Source of the DNA: Bacillota bacterium | GTDB taxonomy: Bacteria; Bacillota; Clostridia; Christensenellales; Aristaeellaceae | Assembly (NCBI GenBank): GCA_023411395.1 | Contig: JAEYOV010000035.1 | Location: 1-34,491 of the forward strand | DNA: 34,491 nucleotides | Direction of reading: 5' to 3' | In this document: piece after piece, positions 1-8,120 of the stretch | Position numbering within the stretch: position 1 is the stretch's first letter | How the letters are laid out: every line of letters begins with the position of its first letter | Program-made: the position numbers and the translations under genes | The notes under the pieces: generated by a model | Told to the model about the DNA's origin: nothing | What the model saw: only the letters and a program-made list of their open reading frames with translations | Database searches by the model: none

Positions 1-5
1 CAAAA

Positions 6-32
6 GATCCTTCGGGCGTGGCCCTCAGGATG
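6..32 (-). terminator. Hairpin downstream of folD, probable operon terminator and dispersed-repeat-like element
   Basis: Positions 7-11 pair with 27-31 and 14-17 pair with 21-24. The two helices are separated by a symmetric internal loop that on the minus strand reads GA opposite GA (tandem sheared G-A pairs). A short T run follows on the minus strand (plus positions 2-5 are A). It lies about 85 bases past the folD stop, so it could end the cdaA-to-folD transcript. The sequence resembles short intergenic hairpins that recur in clostridial genomes, which I recall but cannot verify here. Confidence 0.5.
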
Positions 33-116
33 ACAGATCGCGGGGGTGGAATCTCTTTCAGTGCCCATGCTCATGGATGCATTATTGTTTTTGATCGGTA
101 TAAGACGGCGGCGATT

Positions 117-965
117 TCATTGAGGGGACGCATTTATCGCACTCAATATCGTATGCTTCAGCAATACCATGGCTGTTATTGCCCCGACGCCGCCTGGAAC
201 AGGGGTGATTGCCCTCACTTTGTCAGCAACGGCATCATAGTCTACATCGCCGCACAGCTTGCCGTCTTTCATGTTGATTCCCACATCAATTACTAGCTGC
301 CGGTGATTTGTAAAATCCGGTGTTATCATTTTGGCGGCACCGGCGCAAGCAATCAGAATATCGGCTCTTTTGCATTCTTCGGCAAGATCGGCCGTTTTTG
401 TATGACAGATGGTGACCGTTGCATTTTTATGAAGCAAAAGCATTGCAAGCGGTTTTCCTACAACCAGGCTTCGCCCAACAATGGTTACCTTTTTGCCTGC
501 CGCATCAATCCCATAGAAATCCAAGAGTTCAATTACCGCCTGAGGCGTACATGGCGGATAGCCTTTCTTGTCCCCTGCAAAAAGGTAGGCGGTATTGACA
601 ATGCCCATGCAGTCGACATCTTTATCAGATGCGATGATGGACTTGATGCTATCCTCTGAAAGATGCCTGGGCAACGGACGAAACAGCAGTATGCCATGAA
701 CCGTTACATCATTGTTAAGGGAAATGATCGTTCTTTCCAGTGCATCTTGTGTGGCGTCATCAGATAATGGAATGACTTCTACAGCGGCGTTGCTTGCGGA
801 GAACCTTTTGAGTATTGCTTTTTCATAGGATAGGTCATCCTCACGGTCACCAACGCGGACAACGGCAAGCTTCGGAACAACGCCTTTCCCGCTTAAGGCC
901 ATAATCTGTGCGGCAAGCTGCTTCGACAGCGCATTTGCCACCGGCATACCATCTAGTCTCTGCAT
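117..965 (-). CDS. folD: FolD-like methylenetetrahydrofolate dehydrogenase, cyclohydrolase residues altered
   Basis: A 282-residue cytosolic enzyme of one-carbon metabolism, expected to oxidise 5,10-methylene-THF to methenyl-THF with NAD(P). The FolD signature runs through the protein: SYEK near residue 46, PLPRHL near 97, KDVD at 115-118, the Rossmann GRS at 164-166 and PVPGGVG near the end. The ATG at 965 was chosen because GAGGGA precedes it and it overlaps the 3' end of fchA, whose stop is at 953. An ATG at 1013 is too far inside fchA. Oddity: aligning to classical FolD, the catalytic lysine four residues after the active-site tyrosine (Tyr47) is Ile51, and the glutamine of the VQLPLP motif is Phe95. 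In studied FolD enzymes that lysine is needed for cyclohydrolase but less so for dehydrogenase activity. With fchA next door, I infer a dehydrogenase-only enzyme whose partner supplies the hydrolase. Confidence 0.9.
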   Translation of the reverse strand: MQRLDGMPVANALSKQLAAQIMALSGKGVVPKLAVVRVGDREDDLSYEKAILKRFSASNAAVEVIPLSDDATQDALERTIISLNNDVTVHGILLFRPLPRHLSEDSIKSIIASDKDVDCMGIVNTAYLFAGDKKGYPPCTPQAVIELLDFYGIDAAGKKVTIVGRSLVVGKPLAMLLLHKNATVTICHTKTADLAEECKRADILIACAGAAKMITPDFTNHRQLVIDVGINMKDGKLCGDVDYDAVADKVRAITPVPGGVGAITAMVLLKHTILSAINASPQ

Positions 966-1597
966 TGCATGTCCCTCAGTTCTTTTGCGATTTGCCCATA
1001 AATGGCATTGCACCTAATTATGCCTTCGGCCGACAGCGCCTCGGCGTCGGCGTTGATTTTAAGCGCCAGATCACGGTTTTTCATAAGCTTTGTGTTGATA
1101 TATACATTCATGGCCGCTCCCTCCATCGCCGCACTTAAGGCAGTGGCAGCAACCCCGACATCACTCAATGCAAGCCGTGACCCTTTCACCGAAAGCTGCT
1201 CTATCATATCAACTATGCTTGATACTTCCCGCAGAATTTCCATGGGAACAGAGCATGCCGCGGCAAGGGCCTCTTCCAATATTTCACTTCTGCCAGGCTC
1301 ATCTTTTGGAATACCGTAGGCTTTTGATAGCGGCTCAAATACCTCGGCGTCTTTATCGATGAGCTTCAGCAAAGTATCAATGGATGCGGCGGAAAAGGAA
1401 AGGATATGGTCCAAATCCTCCTGATATTCGGCATATTTTTTCTTGCCGGAAGTTATGTTTGCCACCATCGCGCAGAGTGAAACACCAATTGCGCCAATCA
1501 GCGCACTGGCGCCGCCTCCTCCGGGCGCAGGAGATTTGGAAGACAATTCGTCCATAAATGCTGATAGCGCCTTTTTTGCAGCATCATTTTTTACCAA
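953..1597 (-). CDS. fchA: Methenyltetrahydrofolate cyclohydrolase, FchA / cyclodeaminase family
   Basis: A 214-residue protein of the formiminotransferase-cyclodeaminase C-terminal family, expected to hydrolyse 5,10-methenyl-THF to 10-formyl-THF, or to act as formimino-THF cyclodeaminase. The diagnostic glycine-rich motif SPAPGGGGASAL is at residues 22-33, followed by the helical core of the family. The length is close to the usual 205-215. The start is a TTG at 1597: AGGAGG at 1604-1609 sits six bases upstream of it, whereas the ATG at 1624 has no good ribosome binding site and would put that AGGAGG inside the gene. It overlaps folD by 13 bases, a sign of translational coupling. Without formiminotransferase genes nearby, pairing with the altered FolD favours a cyclohydrolase role; this is inference. 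Confidence 0.88.
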   Translation of the reverse strand: MVKNDAAKKALSAFMDELSSKSPAPGGGGASALIGAIGVSLCAMVANITSGKKKYAEYQEDLDHILSFSAASIDTLLKLIDKDAEVFEPLSKAYGIPKDEPGRSEILEEALAAACSVPMEILREVSSIVDMIEQLSVKGSRLALSDVGVAATALSAAMEGAAMNVYINTKLMKNRDLALKINADAEALSAEGIIRCNAIYGQIAKELRDMQCRD

Positions 1598-1603
1598 AAT
1601 AGT

Positions 1604-1609
1604 CCTCCT
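1604..1609 (-). promoter_or_regulatory. Ribosome binding site that fixes the fchA TTG start
   Basis: A perfect AGGAGG lies six bases before TTG at 1597. It decides against the upstream in-frame ATG at 1624. Confidence 0.75.
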
Positions 1610-1661
1610 CGCCGCATATTGCATATATTATCATTCCGCTTAAGGGTTCACCATCAAATCC

Positions 1662-3020
1662 TTACCCCTTGCGAAGCCCCTTGGGATAATGGTTCTGTAT
1701 CCGCCCGTCGGCCATTTTCCCCCATCCCAAGGCCAGGCCCGCCAGCCGCATCAAAACCCACCCCCTGCTTTCCCACGGCGCGGGAATGGTTTCTCCTTTG
1801 AGGTATGCTTCCGCTTCGGGCAGGGTCAGGGATAAATCCGGACAACACTCCGGCAGGAAACCGGACATGGCGAAGGCGTGATCCGGGAAGAAGCGCTTTC
1901 CCCGGACTTCGCCCAAATGCAGCCCGGCACGGAGCACCTTCAGGCCCGATATATCGGGCAGTACCGGCGTAACAACCAGCCTGCCGGCGAATGTGCCCGT
2001 GGGTTCCGTGCTCATTTCCCCAAAGGTCTCCATGCAAAAAGCACGCCAGGCGGAGAGGCTTTCCTTGCCAGGGGGCGGCAATGTGCTTTTCGGAAGGATG
2101 GGCCTGTACTCGCCTGCGCTCCGTTTTTTCATCAGCGCCACAAAATGCCCTTCCCCCGCCACCCGGTGGGGGAACAGATGGAGCATTCCGTTTTCAGCGC
2201 GCAAATCCGGCGTCAAAGCAAATGGCTGCAGGCTGAAGGCCGGATTTTCTTTTAAAAAGCCCTCGACGACGCCCTCATTCTCGACAGCATTGAAAGTACA
2301 GGTGGAGTAGCACAATACACCCCCGTCCCGCACCATCCCGGCGGCGTGCCTCAAAATTTCCGCCTGCCGCCGGGCGCAGCCCAAAGGGGTTTGTTCCGTC
2401 CATTCCAGCCTTGCTTCCGGATGACGGCGGAACATACCCTCCCCGGAGCAAGGCGCGTCCACCAGCACGCGGTCAAAGCAGCCGTGCCATTTTTGATTGA
2501 GCCTTTCCGGGGTTTCGCAGGTGACCAGCGCATTGCTTACGCCCATTCGCTCCAGATTACTAGAAAGCACCTGTGCGCGGGAGGCCACCGGCTCATTGCT
2601 TGCAAGCAGCCCCTGTCCCTGCATTCGGGCGGCGATTTGCGTGCTCTTCCCGCCGGGGGCCGCGCACAGATCCGCCACCCATTCGCCGGGCTTGGGGTCC
2701 AGTGCCGCCACCGCCGCCATGGCGCTGGGCTCCTGCAGGTAGTAGGCCCCGGCTTCATGCAGCGGATGCGTGCCCGCCGGGGAATCCAGCGTGATATATA
2801 CCCCATCCCGCTCCCAGGGGACTTCCTTAAGCAGCCCTTCCACAAAGGCTTCTATGCCGCCTTCCAGAATCTTGCTTGGGTTCCTTCTTAGCCCTCTTTG
2901 CCATGGGTGATCATAGGACTGCAAAAAGTCCTGCATCTCTTCTTTCACAAGAGGCGCAAGACTTTCCGCGAATCCCCGGGGCAGGGGCGGTATTGCTGAA
3001 TTCTCCTGCCTTGTTTTCAT
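1662..3020 (-). CDS. RsmF/NOP2-Sun-like rRNA (cytosine-C5) methyltransferase
   Basis: A 452-residue SAM-dependent RNA m5C methyltransferase of the NOP2/Sun (RsmB/RsmF) group, probably acting on 16S rRNA. Motif I, DLCAAPGGKS, is at residues 117-126. The two family cysteines are seen in APCSGEG (Cys191) and YSTCTF (Cys241), corresponding to the release and catalytic cysteines. The part after about residue 300 matches the C-terminal RNA-binding extension of RsmF-type enzymes, ending in the typical tail with NHYPKGLRKG. The start ATG at 3020 overlaps the upstream stop as ATGA and has GGAGTGGA before it; an upstream in-frame start at 3065 lies well within the preceding gene. It is the fifth gene of the cdaA transcript. 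The exact target base cannot be read from sequence. Confidence 0.9.
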   Translation of the reverse strand: MKTRQENSAIPPLPRGFAESLAPLVKEEMQDFLQSYDHPWQRGLRRNPSKILEGGIEAFVEGLLKEVPWERDGVYITLDSPAGTHPLHEAGAYYLQEPSAMAAVAALDPKPGEWVADLCAAPGGKSTQIAARMQGQGLLASNEPVASRAQVLSSNLERMGVSNALVTCETPERLNQKWHGCFDRVLVDAPCSGEGMFRRHPEARLEWTEQTPLGCARRQAEILRHAAGMVRDGGVLCYSTCTFNAVENEGVVEGFLKENPAFSLQPFALTPDLRAENGMLHLFPHRVAGEGHFVALMKKRSAGEYRPILPKSTLPPPGKESLSAWRAFCMETFGEMSTEPTGTFAGRLVVTPVLPDISGLKVLRAGLHLGEVRGKRFFPDHAFAMSGFLPECCPDLSLTLPEAEAYLKGETIPAPWESRGWVLMRLAGLALGWGKMADGRIQNHYPKGLRKG

Positions 3021-3697
3021 TGTTCCATCCACTCCGGGCGCATATGCCGGATGATGGGCTTGCAAAGGGGCCGCAAATCATTGGGCAGCATATTCAGCAC
3101 AGCCTGTTCCCCGGTGATCATATCAATGGGTATGCCCGTTTTCAGGGATACCTCCTTTAACACTTCCTGGCCCCGGAGCAAAAGCTCCGCCGTTGTTTCC
3201 CCCTGCAGGTTGGCGTTGTTCACAAGCGCGTCCGGCTTCATCCTGGCCCTTGCTGCGATGCGCTCCATCAAAAGCAGGATGTCTTCCGCCGTCTTTGACA
3301 GGGGGCGGCACACATTGACCACATACAGGACACGGGTATGATCCCGTTCCCGGGTAAAGTAAGGCGCGTAGCGGCCCAGAGCCGTCGCGCCCGTATCGTC
3401 GCCGCCCACGTCAAACACCACCTGTTCGCTGGGCTGGTCAAAAACACTTTGTATCTCCGGGGGCAGCGCGGGAATATCCACGGTGGTGGTGGCAAAGGTT
3501 GGCATCAGGACACGCACGCCTTGCCCCTCCAGCAGCGCGCGCTTTTCGCCGCTGCGAAAATAGGGGTTGACGATGTCCAGGTCCACCAGCACGGTTGGGC
3601 CGATTTTCACCTTTTCCAAAGCCAGGTTCAGGGCGATCTCCGTTTTTCCGCTGCCGTAATTGCCTACCAGCACGGTCAGCCGGGGCTGCGTCTGCAT
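3017..3697 (-). CDS. P-loop ATPase/GTPase of the ParA/MinD-like (SIMIBI) type, function unknown
   Basis: A 226-residue protein with a Walker A GNYGSGKT at residues 12-19, a VDLDIVNPYFRSGE segment at 38-51 and a Walker-B-like FDVGGDDTGA at 95-104. These resemble the SIMIBI class of nucleotide-binding switches (CobQ/CobB/MinD/ParA clan). No membrane segment or second domain is visible. Genes of this type recur as conserved hypotheticals in Clostridia, but I know of no proven role. The start at 3697 follows five bases after the stop of the upstream gene, with GGGAGGATG inside that gene's end. It shares an ATGA overlap with the methyltransferase downstream. A link to envelope or cyclic di-AMP biology is only suggested by operon membership. 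Confidence 0.75.
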   Translation of the reverse strand: MQTQPRLTVLVGNYGSGKTEIALNLALEKVKIGPTVLVDLDIVNPYFRSGEKRALLEGQGVRVLMPTFATTTVDIPALPPEIQSVFDQPSEQVVFDVGGDDTGATALGRYAPYFTRERDHTRVLYVVNVCRPLSKTAEDILLLMERIAARARMKPDALVNNANLQGETTAELLLRGQEVLKEVSLKTGIPIDMITGEQAVLNMLPNDLRPLCKPIIRHMRPEWMEQ

Positions 3698-3702
3698 GTA
3701 AA

Positions 3703-4809
3703 TCAGTCATCCTCCCGGAAATCAGGGCTTTTGGGCGGATTTGCGCCCGGCCGGTTGGGATATACCGGGGCATGAAACGCCCTTCTTTTATCGATGGGCG
3801 GCGGCAGGCCGTCTATGATCTTGCCCGCCTCCTCGTCATCCACGGTCAGCACCTTGCCGGCCCGTTGGGCGATGCGGCTCAGGCCGTTTTTGACGCGGGA
3901 CAAGGGCGTGCTGTCCGAACGGGCCTTGCGGGCGCGCTCGCCGCGCTGCTCACGGCCCGGCGGCGCGGGTGCGCGGTAGGGTGTGAAATTCTCCAGCCCG
4001 GAAAAATCCCATTTGGGGCCGGACGGTTCCCGCGCTGGCTCCGCCGCATCTTCCGGCGCTTGCGTTTCCGGCGCCGCCGGCGCCTCCTGGTGCCAGCCAT
4101 ACTGGCGGCTCATCGCCTGATAATCGATCCCAGGATGCAGCGGCTGGTCTGAGGGCGATTCCGGCGTCTCCGGCGCCCAGGCTTCCTCCATTGGGGGATT
4201 TTCCGTTGCCGGCATCAATTCCTGCTGGGGCTCCGCCCAGCCGCCATCATACTCTTCCTGCCAGGCGGGCTCAGGCTGGGGCTCCGGTTCGGGCCTTGCA
4301 AACCGCCGCACATACTGCTCCTGGTAATCGGCTTTCCTGGGCCGGGCCAGTATGGTATCCGCCGTCATTGCGGGCGTATCCACCCACACAGGCTCCTGCT
4401 GCTCCGGGCCAGGCTCCTCCCAGTTTTGTTCCTCAGGGATATCACCGCCGCTTCCTGCGTCATAAGCCGCTGCCTCCGGCGCATGCTCCCTGGCGGGTTT
4501 GGGCAAAGGCTGTGGCCGCGCGCTGGGCGGCTGCCTCTCCTGAGAAGCCTTGCCGCCGCCAAACAAGCGCCTCATCCTGCGCACGCTGGAAGCCCACACA
4601 TAATAAGGCCGCCAGCGCAAAAGCCATATCAAATAATCCAGCACAACGCCGCACAGGCAAAGAAATACTACCAGGGCCAGCCAGTTATCGGCAACCCACG
4701 TAAGCCATTGCCGTGTTTCATTACTGAAAAGAAGGTCCCAAATGCCCTCCACGAGCGTACGGATCCAGCCCAGCAAGGCATTGAATATCGTCTGGGCAAA
4801 ACCCCTCAT
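3703..4809 (-). CDS. Proline/glutamate-rich protein with one N-terminal membrane segment
   Basis: I do not recognise this 368-residue protein. Residues about 42-65 form one strongly hydrophobic helix (NWLALVVFLCLCGVV...), preceded by a short amphipathic N-terminus and followed by an Arg-rich stretch (RRMRRLFGGGK) that predicts the long C-terminal part stays in the cytoplasm. From about residue 88 to the end the sequence is low-complexity, rich in Pro, Glu, Ala and Gln, with a more basic segment near 285-330. It looks disordered. A strong AGGAGGGG precedes the ATG at 4809. It sits 44 bases after cdaR, in the place where many Firmicutes carry glmM. It may be a lineage-specific membrane scaffold linked to the CdaA/CdaR complex, but nothing in the sequence proves this. 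Confidence 0.7.
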   Translation of the reverse strand: MRGFAQTIFNALLGWIRTLVEGIWDLLFSNETRQWLTWVADNWLALVVFLCLCGVVLDYLIWLLRWRPYYVWASSVRRMRRLFGGGKASQERQPPSARPQPLPKPAREHAPEAAAYDAGSGGDIPEEQNWEEPGPEQQEPVWVDTPAMTADTILARPRKADYQEQYVRRFARPEPEPQPEPAWQEEYDGGWAEPQQELMPATENPPMEEAWAPETPESPSDQPLHPGIDYQAMSRQYGWHQEAPAAPETQAPEDAAEPAREPSGPKWDFSGLENFTPYRAPAPPGREQRGERARKARSDSTPLSRVKNGLSRIAQRAGKVLTVDDEEAGKIIDGLPPPIDKRRAFHAPVYPNRPGANPPKSPDFREDD

Positions 4810-4853
4810 GGCGCCCCTCCTTCCTCTTTGAAAACAGTGGATGATTTTTTGGT

Positions 4854-6200
4854 TTATTTCGCGGTCAGCGTTACCTGAACGATGGCGGGCGCGGTGGCAT
4901 AGGTGTAGTCGATCAGCTCACTGTCCGCCACGTTGCACAAAAGCGGCACGTTGTGAACGCCCTCCTTCAACCCCGTCAGATCGGCGGTAAGGCTTACGTT
5001 TGAGGACCTCAGTTTATCCAGCCAAAGCTTTGGCCCGCTCAGGGTCACACTGGCGCGGGGCTTGTCCAGCGCAGCGGCAAAGCCATCCGCAAGACCCAGG
5101 ATACTGATGCGCAAATTTTCTAAGGAACGGTTGGCAAGCACAGGCTCTATTTCCACCAGCACGGTGACGCTTGTGGAGGACAGGTTTTCGATTCCTGCCG
5201 GCTTGCTGACCTTGATAACGCTGGTAAAGCTTTCCGAGGCGCCGTTCATGTCAACCGGCGACTCCAGAAACAGTTGGCCGATCTGGTCCAGCGCCTCCTG
5301 CCGGCCGGCCGCCACGATCTGGGAGGGGGTTACGGAAACGCTTTTCACCTGATACCCCGTGTTGGGCGTACCCTTGGTAAGAGCCGCCTTCGACAGGTCG
5401 ATGACCTTCGTCCCAAACAGTGTCTGCTCCACGATTACATTTTTCAAAAGCACCGATTCGCTGGTCACCTCAATCAGGCTGGAGCTGATTTCCTCTTCGA
5501 AGGCATCCACCAGTATGAAGGGCACACTGAAGCGGACAAGATCCTCCCTGGCCGGGAGCGTACTTTGGTCGTAGGTCGCCACGACCCTGCTGACGCGCTC
5601 GACCAAGGACTTCGGGCCGCTGATGGCCACCGTGGGGGGATTCACGGCAGGCGATGTACTGTAATACCCTGACGGCGGATCTCCCTTGCGCACAGCGGTT
5701 ACGGGTATGCGGTAAAGGGTATCATATTTCTCCACATCCACATGAATCGTATCCGGAACAATTTCCACCACCGTGCCATAGGTGCTTGTGGACGTGGCGG
5801 TAATTTTTATCTCCTGGGGCCCGATGTCCGTGATGCGGGAAAGGTCAAGGCGGACATTGTAATTGGCCGCCGTTACATTTCCGTATTCCTTCTGCGGCGT
5901 ATCCACCCTCAGCCGGACGTAGGTATTTGACAAGTCGTTCAGAATAATTTTACCGTTCTTCTTCAGCGTCTCCGCACCCACGATGGTCACCGGCACGTCG
6001 GTAAACGTTTTTTCCCTGATCAGCGTGGGATCCTGGGTAATAAGGCCCGCCCACAGCGCCACCGCCAGGAAAAGGGCCAGAATCTTCCACCCCAGATTGT
6101 GCCTGAGCATGTGCCACAGGTGAAAAAGAGCCGCCTGGCTCGTCTTCCTTGCCCCGCGCCGGGGGGCGTTGTCATGCCTTCTTTCCAGTTCATTGCTCAT
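4854..6200 (-). CDS. cdaR: CdaR, YbbR-domain regulator of the cyclic di-AMP synthase
   Basis: A 448-residue membrane-anchored protein. The N-terminus is cytosolic and basic, followed by one transmembrane helix at about residues 37-56 (LGWKILALFLAVALWAGLI). The rest is a chain of YbbR domains facing outside, each with short beta segments of the type KTFTDVPVTIVG and ISGPKSLVERV. CdaR binds CdaA and changes its activity in Bacillus and Listeria; that is family knowledge. The start ATG at 6200 overlaps the cdaA stop as ATGA, so the two are translationally coupled. The length and number of repeats are normal for Firmicutes. Confidence 0.9.
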   Translation of the reverse strand: MSNELERRHDNAPRRGARKTSQAALFHLWHMLRHNLGWKILALFLAVALWAGLITQDPTLIREKTFTDVPVTIVGAETLKKNGKIILNDLSNTYVRLRVDTPQKEYGNVTAANYNVRLDLSRITDIGPQEIKITATSTSTYGTVVEIVPDTIHVDVEKYDTLYRIPVTAVRKGDPPSGYYSTSPAVNPPTVAISGPKSLVERVSRVVATYDQSTLPAREDLVRFSVPFILVDAFEEEISSSLIEVTSESVLLKNVIVEQTLFGTKVIDLSKAALTKGTPNTGYQVKSVSVTPSQIVAAGRQEALDQIGQLFLESPVDMNGASESFTSVIKVSKPAGIENLSSTSVTVLVEIEPVLANRSLENLRISILGLADGFAAALDKPRASVTLSGPKLWLDKLRSSNVSLTADLTGLKEGVHNVPLLCNVADSELIDYTYATAPAIVQVTLTAK

Positions 6201-7063
6201 TTGACGCCCTCCTTCCTGTCCGGACTCCGCCTGGTTCTATGTTTGATGGTGGTCCACAGCCTTGCATGGGGCTGCCTGTAAATGGAGCCCAATACCTGCT
6301 GGAGGCTGGCCGAATCCAGGTGGCGGGTCAGCTTGCCGCCCTTGGCCATGGAGATGATGCCCGTCTCTTCCGATACGATCAGCGCCACGGCGTCGGTGGT
6401 TTCGCTGACGCCGATGGCCGCCCGGTGGCGCGTACCCAATTCCCGGCTGATGCCCTTGCCTTCACTCAAGGTCAAAATGCAGGCCGCCGCCATCACCCGG
6501 CTGCCCCTTATCACCACCGCACCGTCATGCAGGGGGGTGTTGGGCTCGAAAATATTCTCCAGCAGCGGGCAGGAGATCATGGCGTCGATTGGCGTCCCCG
6601 TTTCAATGATGTCCTTGATGCCCGTCTTTTGCTCGATTACGATCAGCGCGCCCACCCGGCGGCGGGACAGGCTCAAAAGGCATTGGCCGATTTCCGATAC
6701 GATGCGCTTGTTATCACCCTCATCGTCGGAATAGGCACTGTCCAGAATGGCTCCCCGGCCGATCTGTTCCAGCGCCTTGCGCAATTCCGGCTGGAACAGG
6801 ATCACCAATACCACCGCGCCGTTGTTGACGATGTTCAGAAGCACCCAGTTCAGTGCCGTAAGGCCCAAAAGGTCTGAAATCCAGCTCGCCAGGATCAGCA
6901 TGCCCAAGCCCTTCAAAACAGCGCTGGCCCGTGTTTGGCGGGTCAGCATCAGCAATTCGTACAGCAAAAAGGCAACAATCAATATATCCAGTATATCGGT
7001 TATGCTGGGGCGGTTGAACACATTCCACAATATGGTTTTCGCTTGTTCCCACAACGCAGTCAA
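6197..7063 (-). CDS. cdaA: CdaA, membrane-bound diadenylate cyclase
   Basis: A 288-residue enzyme that makes cyclic di-AMP from two ATP, controlling potassium and osmolyte transport and cell-wall homeostasis. Three hydrophobic helices lie within residues 20-90, followed by the DAC domain. The catalytic DGA motif is at 180-182 (LHDGAVVI) and RHR at 212-214 (GTRHRAAIG), both intact. The start is TTG at 7063 (plus strand reads caa at 7061-7063), with a G-rich ribosome binding site at 7073-7077; no upstream ATG fits. It heads a minus-strand transcript with a TATAAT 47 bases upstream. cdaR follows with overlap, as is usual, but glmM does not follow. Confidence 0.95.
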   Translation of the reverse strand: MTALWEQAKTILWNVFNRPSITDILDILIVAFLLYELLMLTRQTRASAVLKGLGMLILASWISDLLGLTALNWVLLNIVNNGAVVLVILFQPELRKALEQIGRGAILDSAYSDDEGDNKRIVSEIGQCLLSLSRRRVGALIVIEQKTGIKDIIETGTPIDAMISCPLLENIFEPNTPLHDGAVVIRGSRVMAAACILTLSEGKGISRELGTRHRAAIGVSETTDAVALIVSEETGIISMAKGGKLTRHLDSASLQQVLGSIYRQPHARLWTTIKHRTRRSPDRKEGVK

Positions 7064-7109
7064 GCCTGTGTTCCCCCACTTTCGTGCAAATATCCTTTTG
7101 ATAACTGTT

Positions 7110-7138
7110 ATTATACTACAGCCTGACGGTTATATGAA
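7110..7138 (-). promoter_or_regulatory. Promoter of the cdaA operon
   Basis: A perfect TATAAT on the minus strand lies at 7110-7115, with a weak -35 (TTCATA, 7133-7138) at 17-base spacing. The predicted transcription start is near 7103, about 40 bases before the TTG start of cdaA. Confidence 0.65.
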
Positions 7139-7292
7139 TCCCTTCCCGAGAAAAACCGAACTTTTTCTGGGCGGGGGCTTCCCAAATATAACGTTTGGGG
7201 CAAATCTTTTCTTCATGGGAGCGCGAACAAATCCCAAGGGCTCTCCCGATGGGGGTAAAGATGTAAACCTTGGCGGTTTTTCGGGAAATAAC

Positions 7293-7321
7293 ATGACAAC
7301 GGCTAGAAAGAATGGTACAAT
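7293..7321 (+). promoter_or_regulatory. Promoter of the radC operon
   Basis: ATGACA at 7293-7298, a 17-base spacer and TACAAT at 7316-7321, with TGG before the -10 (extended -10). The predicted start is near 7328. AGGAGG follows at 7345-7350, just before the radC ATG. The 7140-7290 stretch between the two divergent promoters has only weak hairpins and no gene I can support. Confidence 0.65.
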
Positions 7322-7355
7322 CAAACCGGACTGCCAAAGATTTCAGGAGGTTTCC

Positions 7356-8105
7356 ATGGTGCACGAGGGTCACAGGCAGCGTCTGCGGGACCGCTTTTTG
7401 CAGGAAGGGCTGGATGGCTTTGCGCCCCATGAGGTGCTGGAGCTGCTCTTATGCTACGCCATCCCCCAGCGGAACGTGAACCCCCTGGCCCATGAGCTGC
7501 TTGCGCATTTCGGCTCGCTTCACGGCGTTTTTGAGGCTGTGCCGGAGCAATTGCAGGAAGTGGAAGGCATTGGCCCGTATGCCGCCGCCTTTTTATGCCT
7601 GATGGCACCCCTCTGCCGGCGGATCGAAATCAGCCGGATGGGGCAAAAGCCCAGGCTTCGCAGCCGCAGGGATGCGCAAACGTATTGCGTGAACCTGCTG
7701 TCCGGCCTGCGGCACGAGCACTTTTACCTGCTGGCGCTGGATGCGCAGATGCAATTGATTGGCACGGTGCTCATTGGCAAAGGCAGCCTGTCGGAAGTGC
7801 CGGCTTATCCGCGGCTGGCGGTGGAAGCGGCCATACAATACAACGCCCACAGCGTGATCCTCTGCCACAACCATCCCTGCGGCTCCACCGAGCCCTCCGA
7901 CGCGGATCTTCATACCACGTTCCGCCTGGTGGAGGTGCTGTCAGGGATCGATGTGCCGGTTATGGATCATATGATTGTTGCAGACGGCCAGGCCGGCAGC
8001 ATGGTTCAAATGGGCTATATCAGCCATGACGCGCAGGCAGGCCTGCCGCTGGCGGCAGACAGCTCCGGAAGGCTTCCGGCGCACAAGAAAAAGACTTCGG
8101 TCTGA
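7356..8105 (+). CDS. radC: RadC family JAB-domain protein
   Basis: A 249-residue RadC/UPF0758 protein. The N-terminal third is a helix-hairpin-helix region (VEGIGPYAAA). The C-terminal JAB/MPN metal-binding domain has ILCHNHPCGSTEPSDAD, the HxHP...D zinc site of the family, with the upstream GTVLIGKG strand also present. The name comes from an old, withdrawn DNA-repair assignment; a metal-dependent hydrolase fold is certain from motifs, the substrate is not. The ATG at 7356 is set by AGGAGG directly upstream and by the family's usual MxxGHRxRLRxRF opening. The reading frame stays open far upstream but that part looks non-coding. A polar tail after about residue 225 is longer than usual. It leads an operon with the DUF218 gene 15 bases behind. 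Confidence 0.9.
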   Translation: MVHEGHRQRLRDRFLQEGLDGFAPHEVLELLLCYAIPQRNVNPLAHELLAHFGSLHGVFEAVPEQLQEVEGIGPYAAAFLCLMAPLCRRIEISRMGQKPRLRSRRDAQTYCVNLLSGLRHEHFYLLALDAQMQLIGTVLIGKGSLSEVPAYPRLAVEAAIQYNAHSVILCHNHPCGSTEPSDADLHTTFRLVEVLSGIDVPVMDHMIVADGQAGSMVQMGYISHDAQAGLPLAADSSGRLPAHKKKTSV

Positions 8106-8120
8106 GATGCAGGAAATGCT

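Noticed and set aside
7130..7324. Minus-strand open frame of about 64 codons between cdaA and radC
   Set aside because: It overlaps both divergent promoters, lacks a ribosome binding site and has no recognisable domain. It might be repeat-derived DNA.
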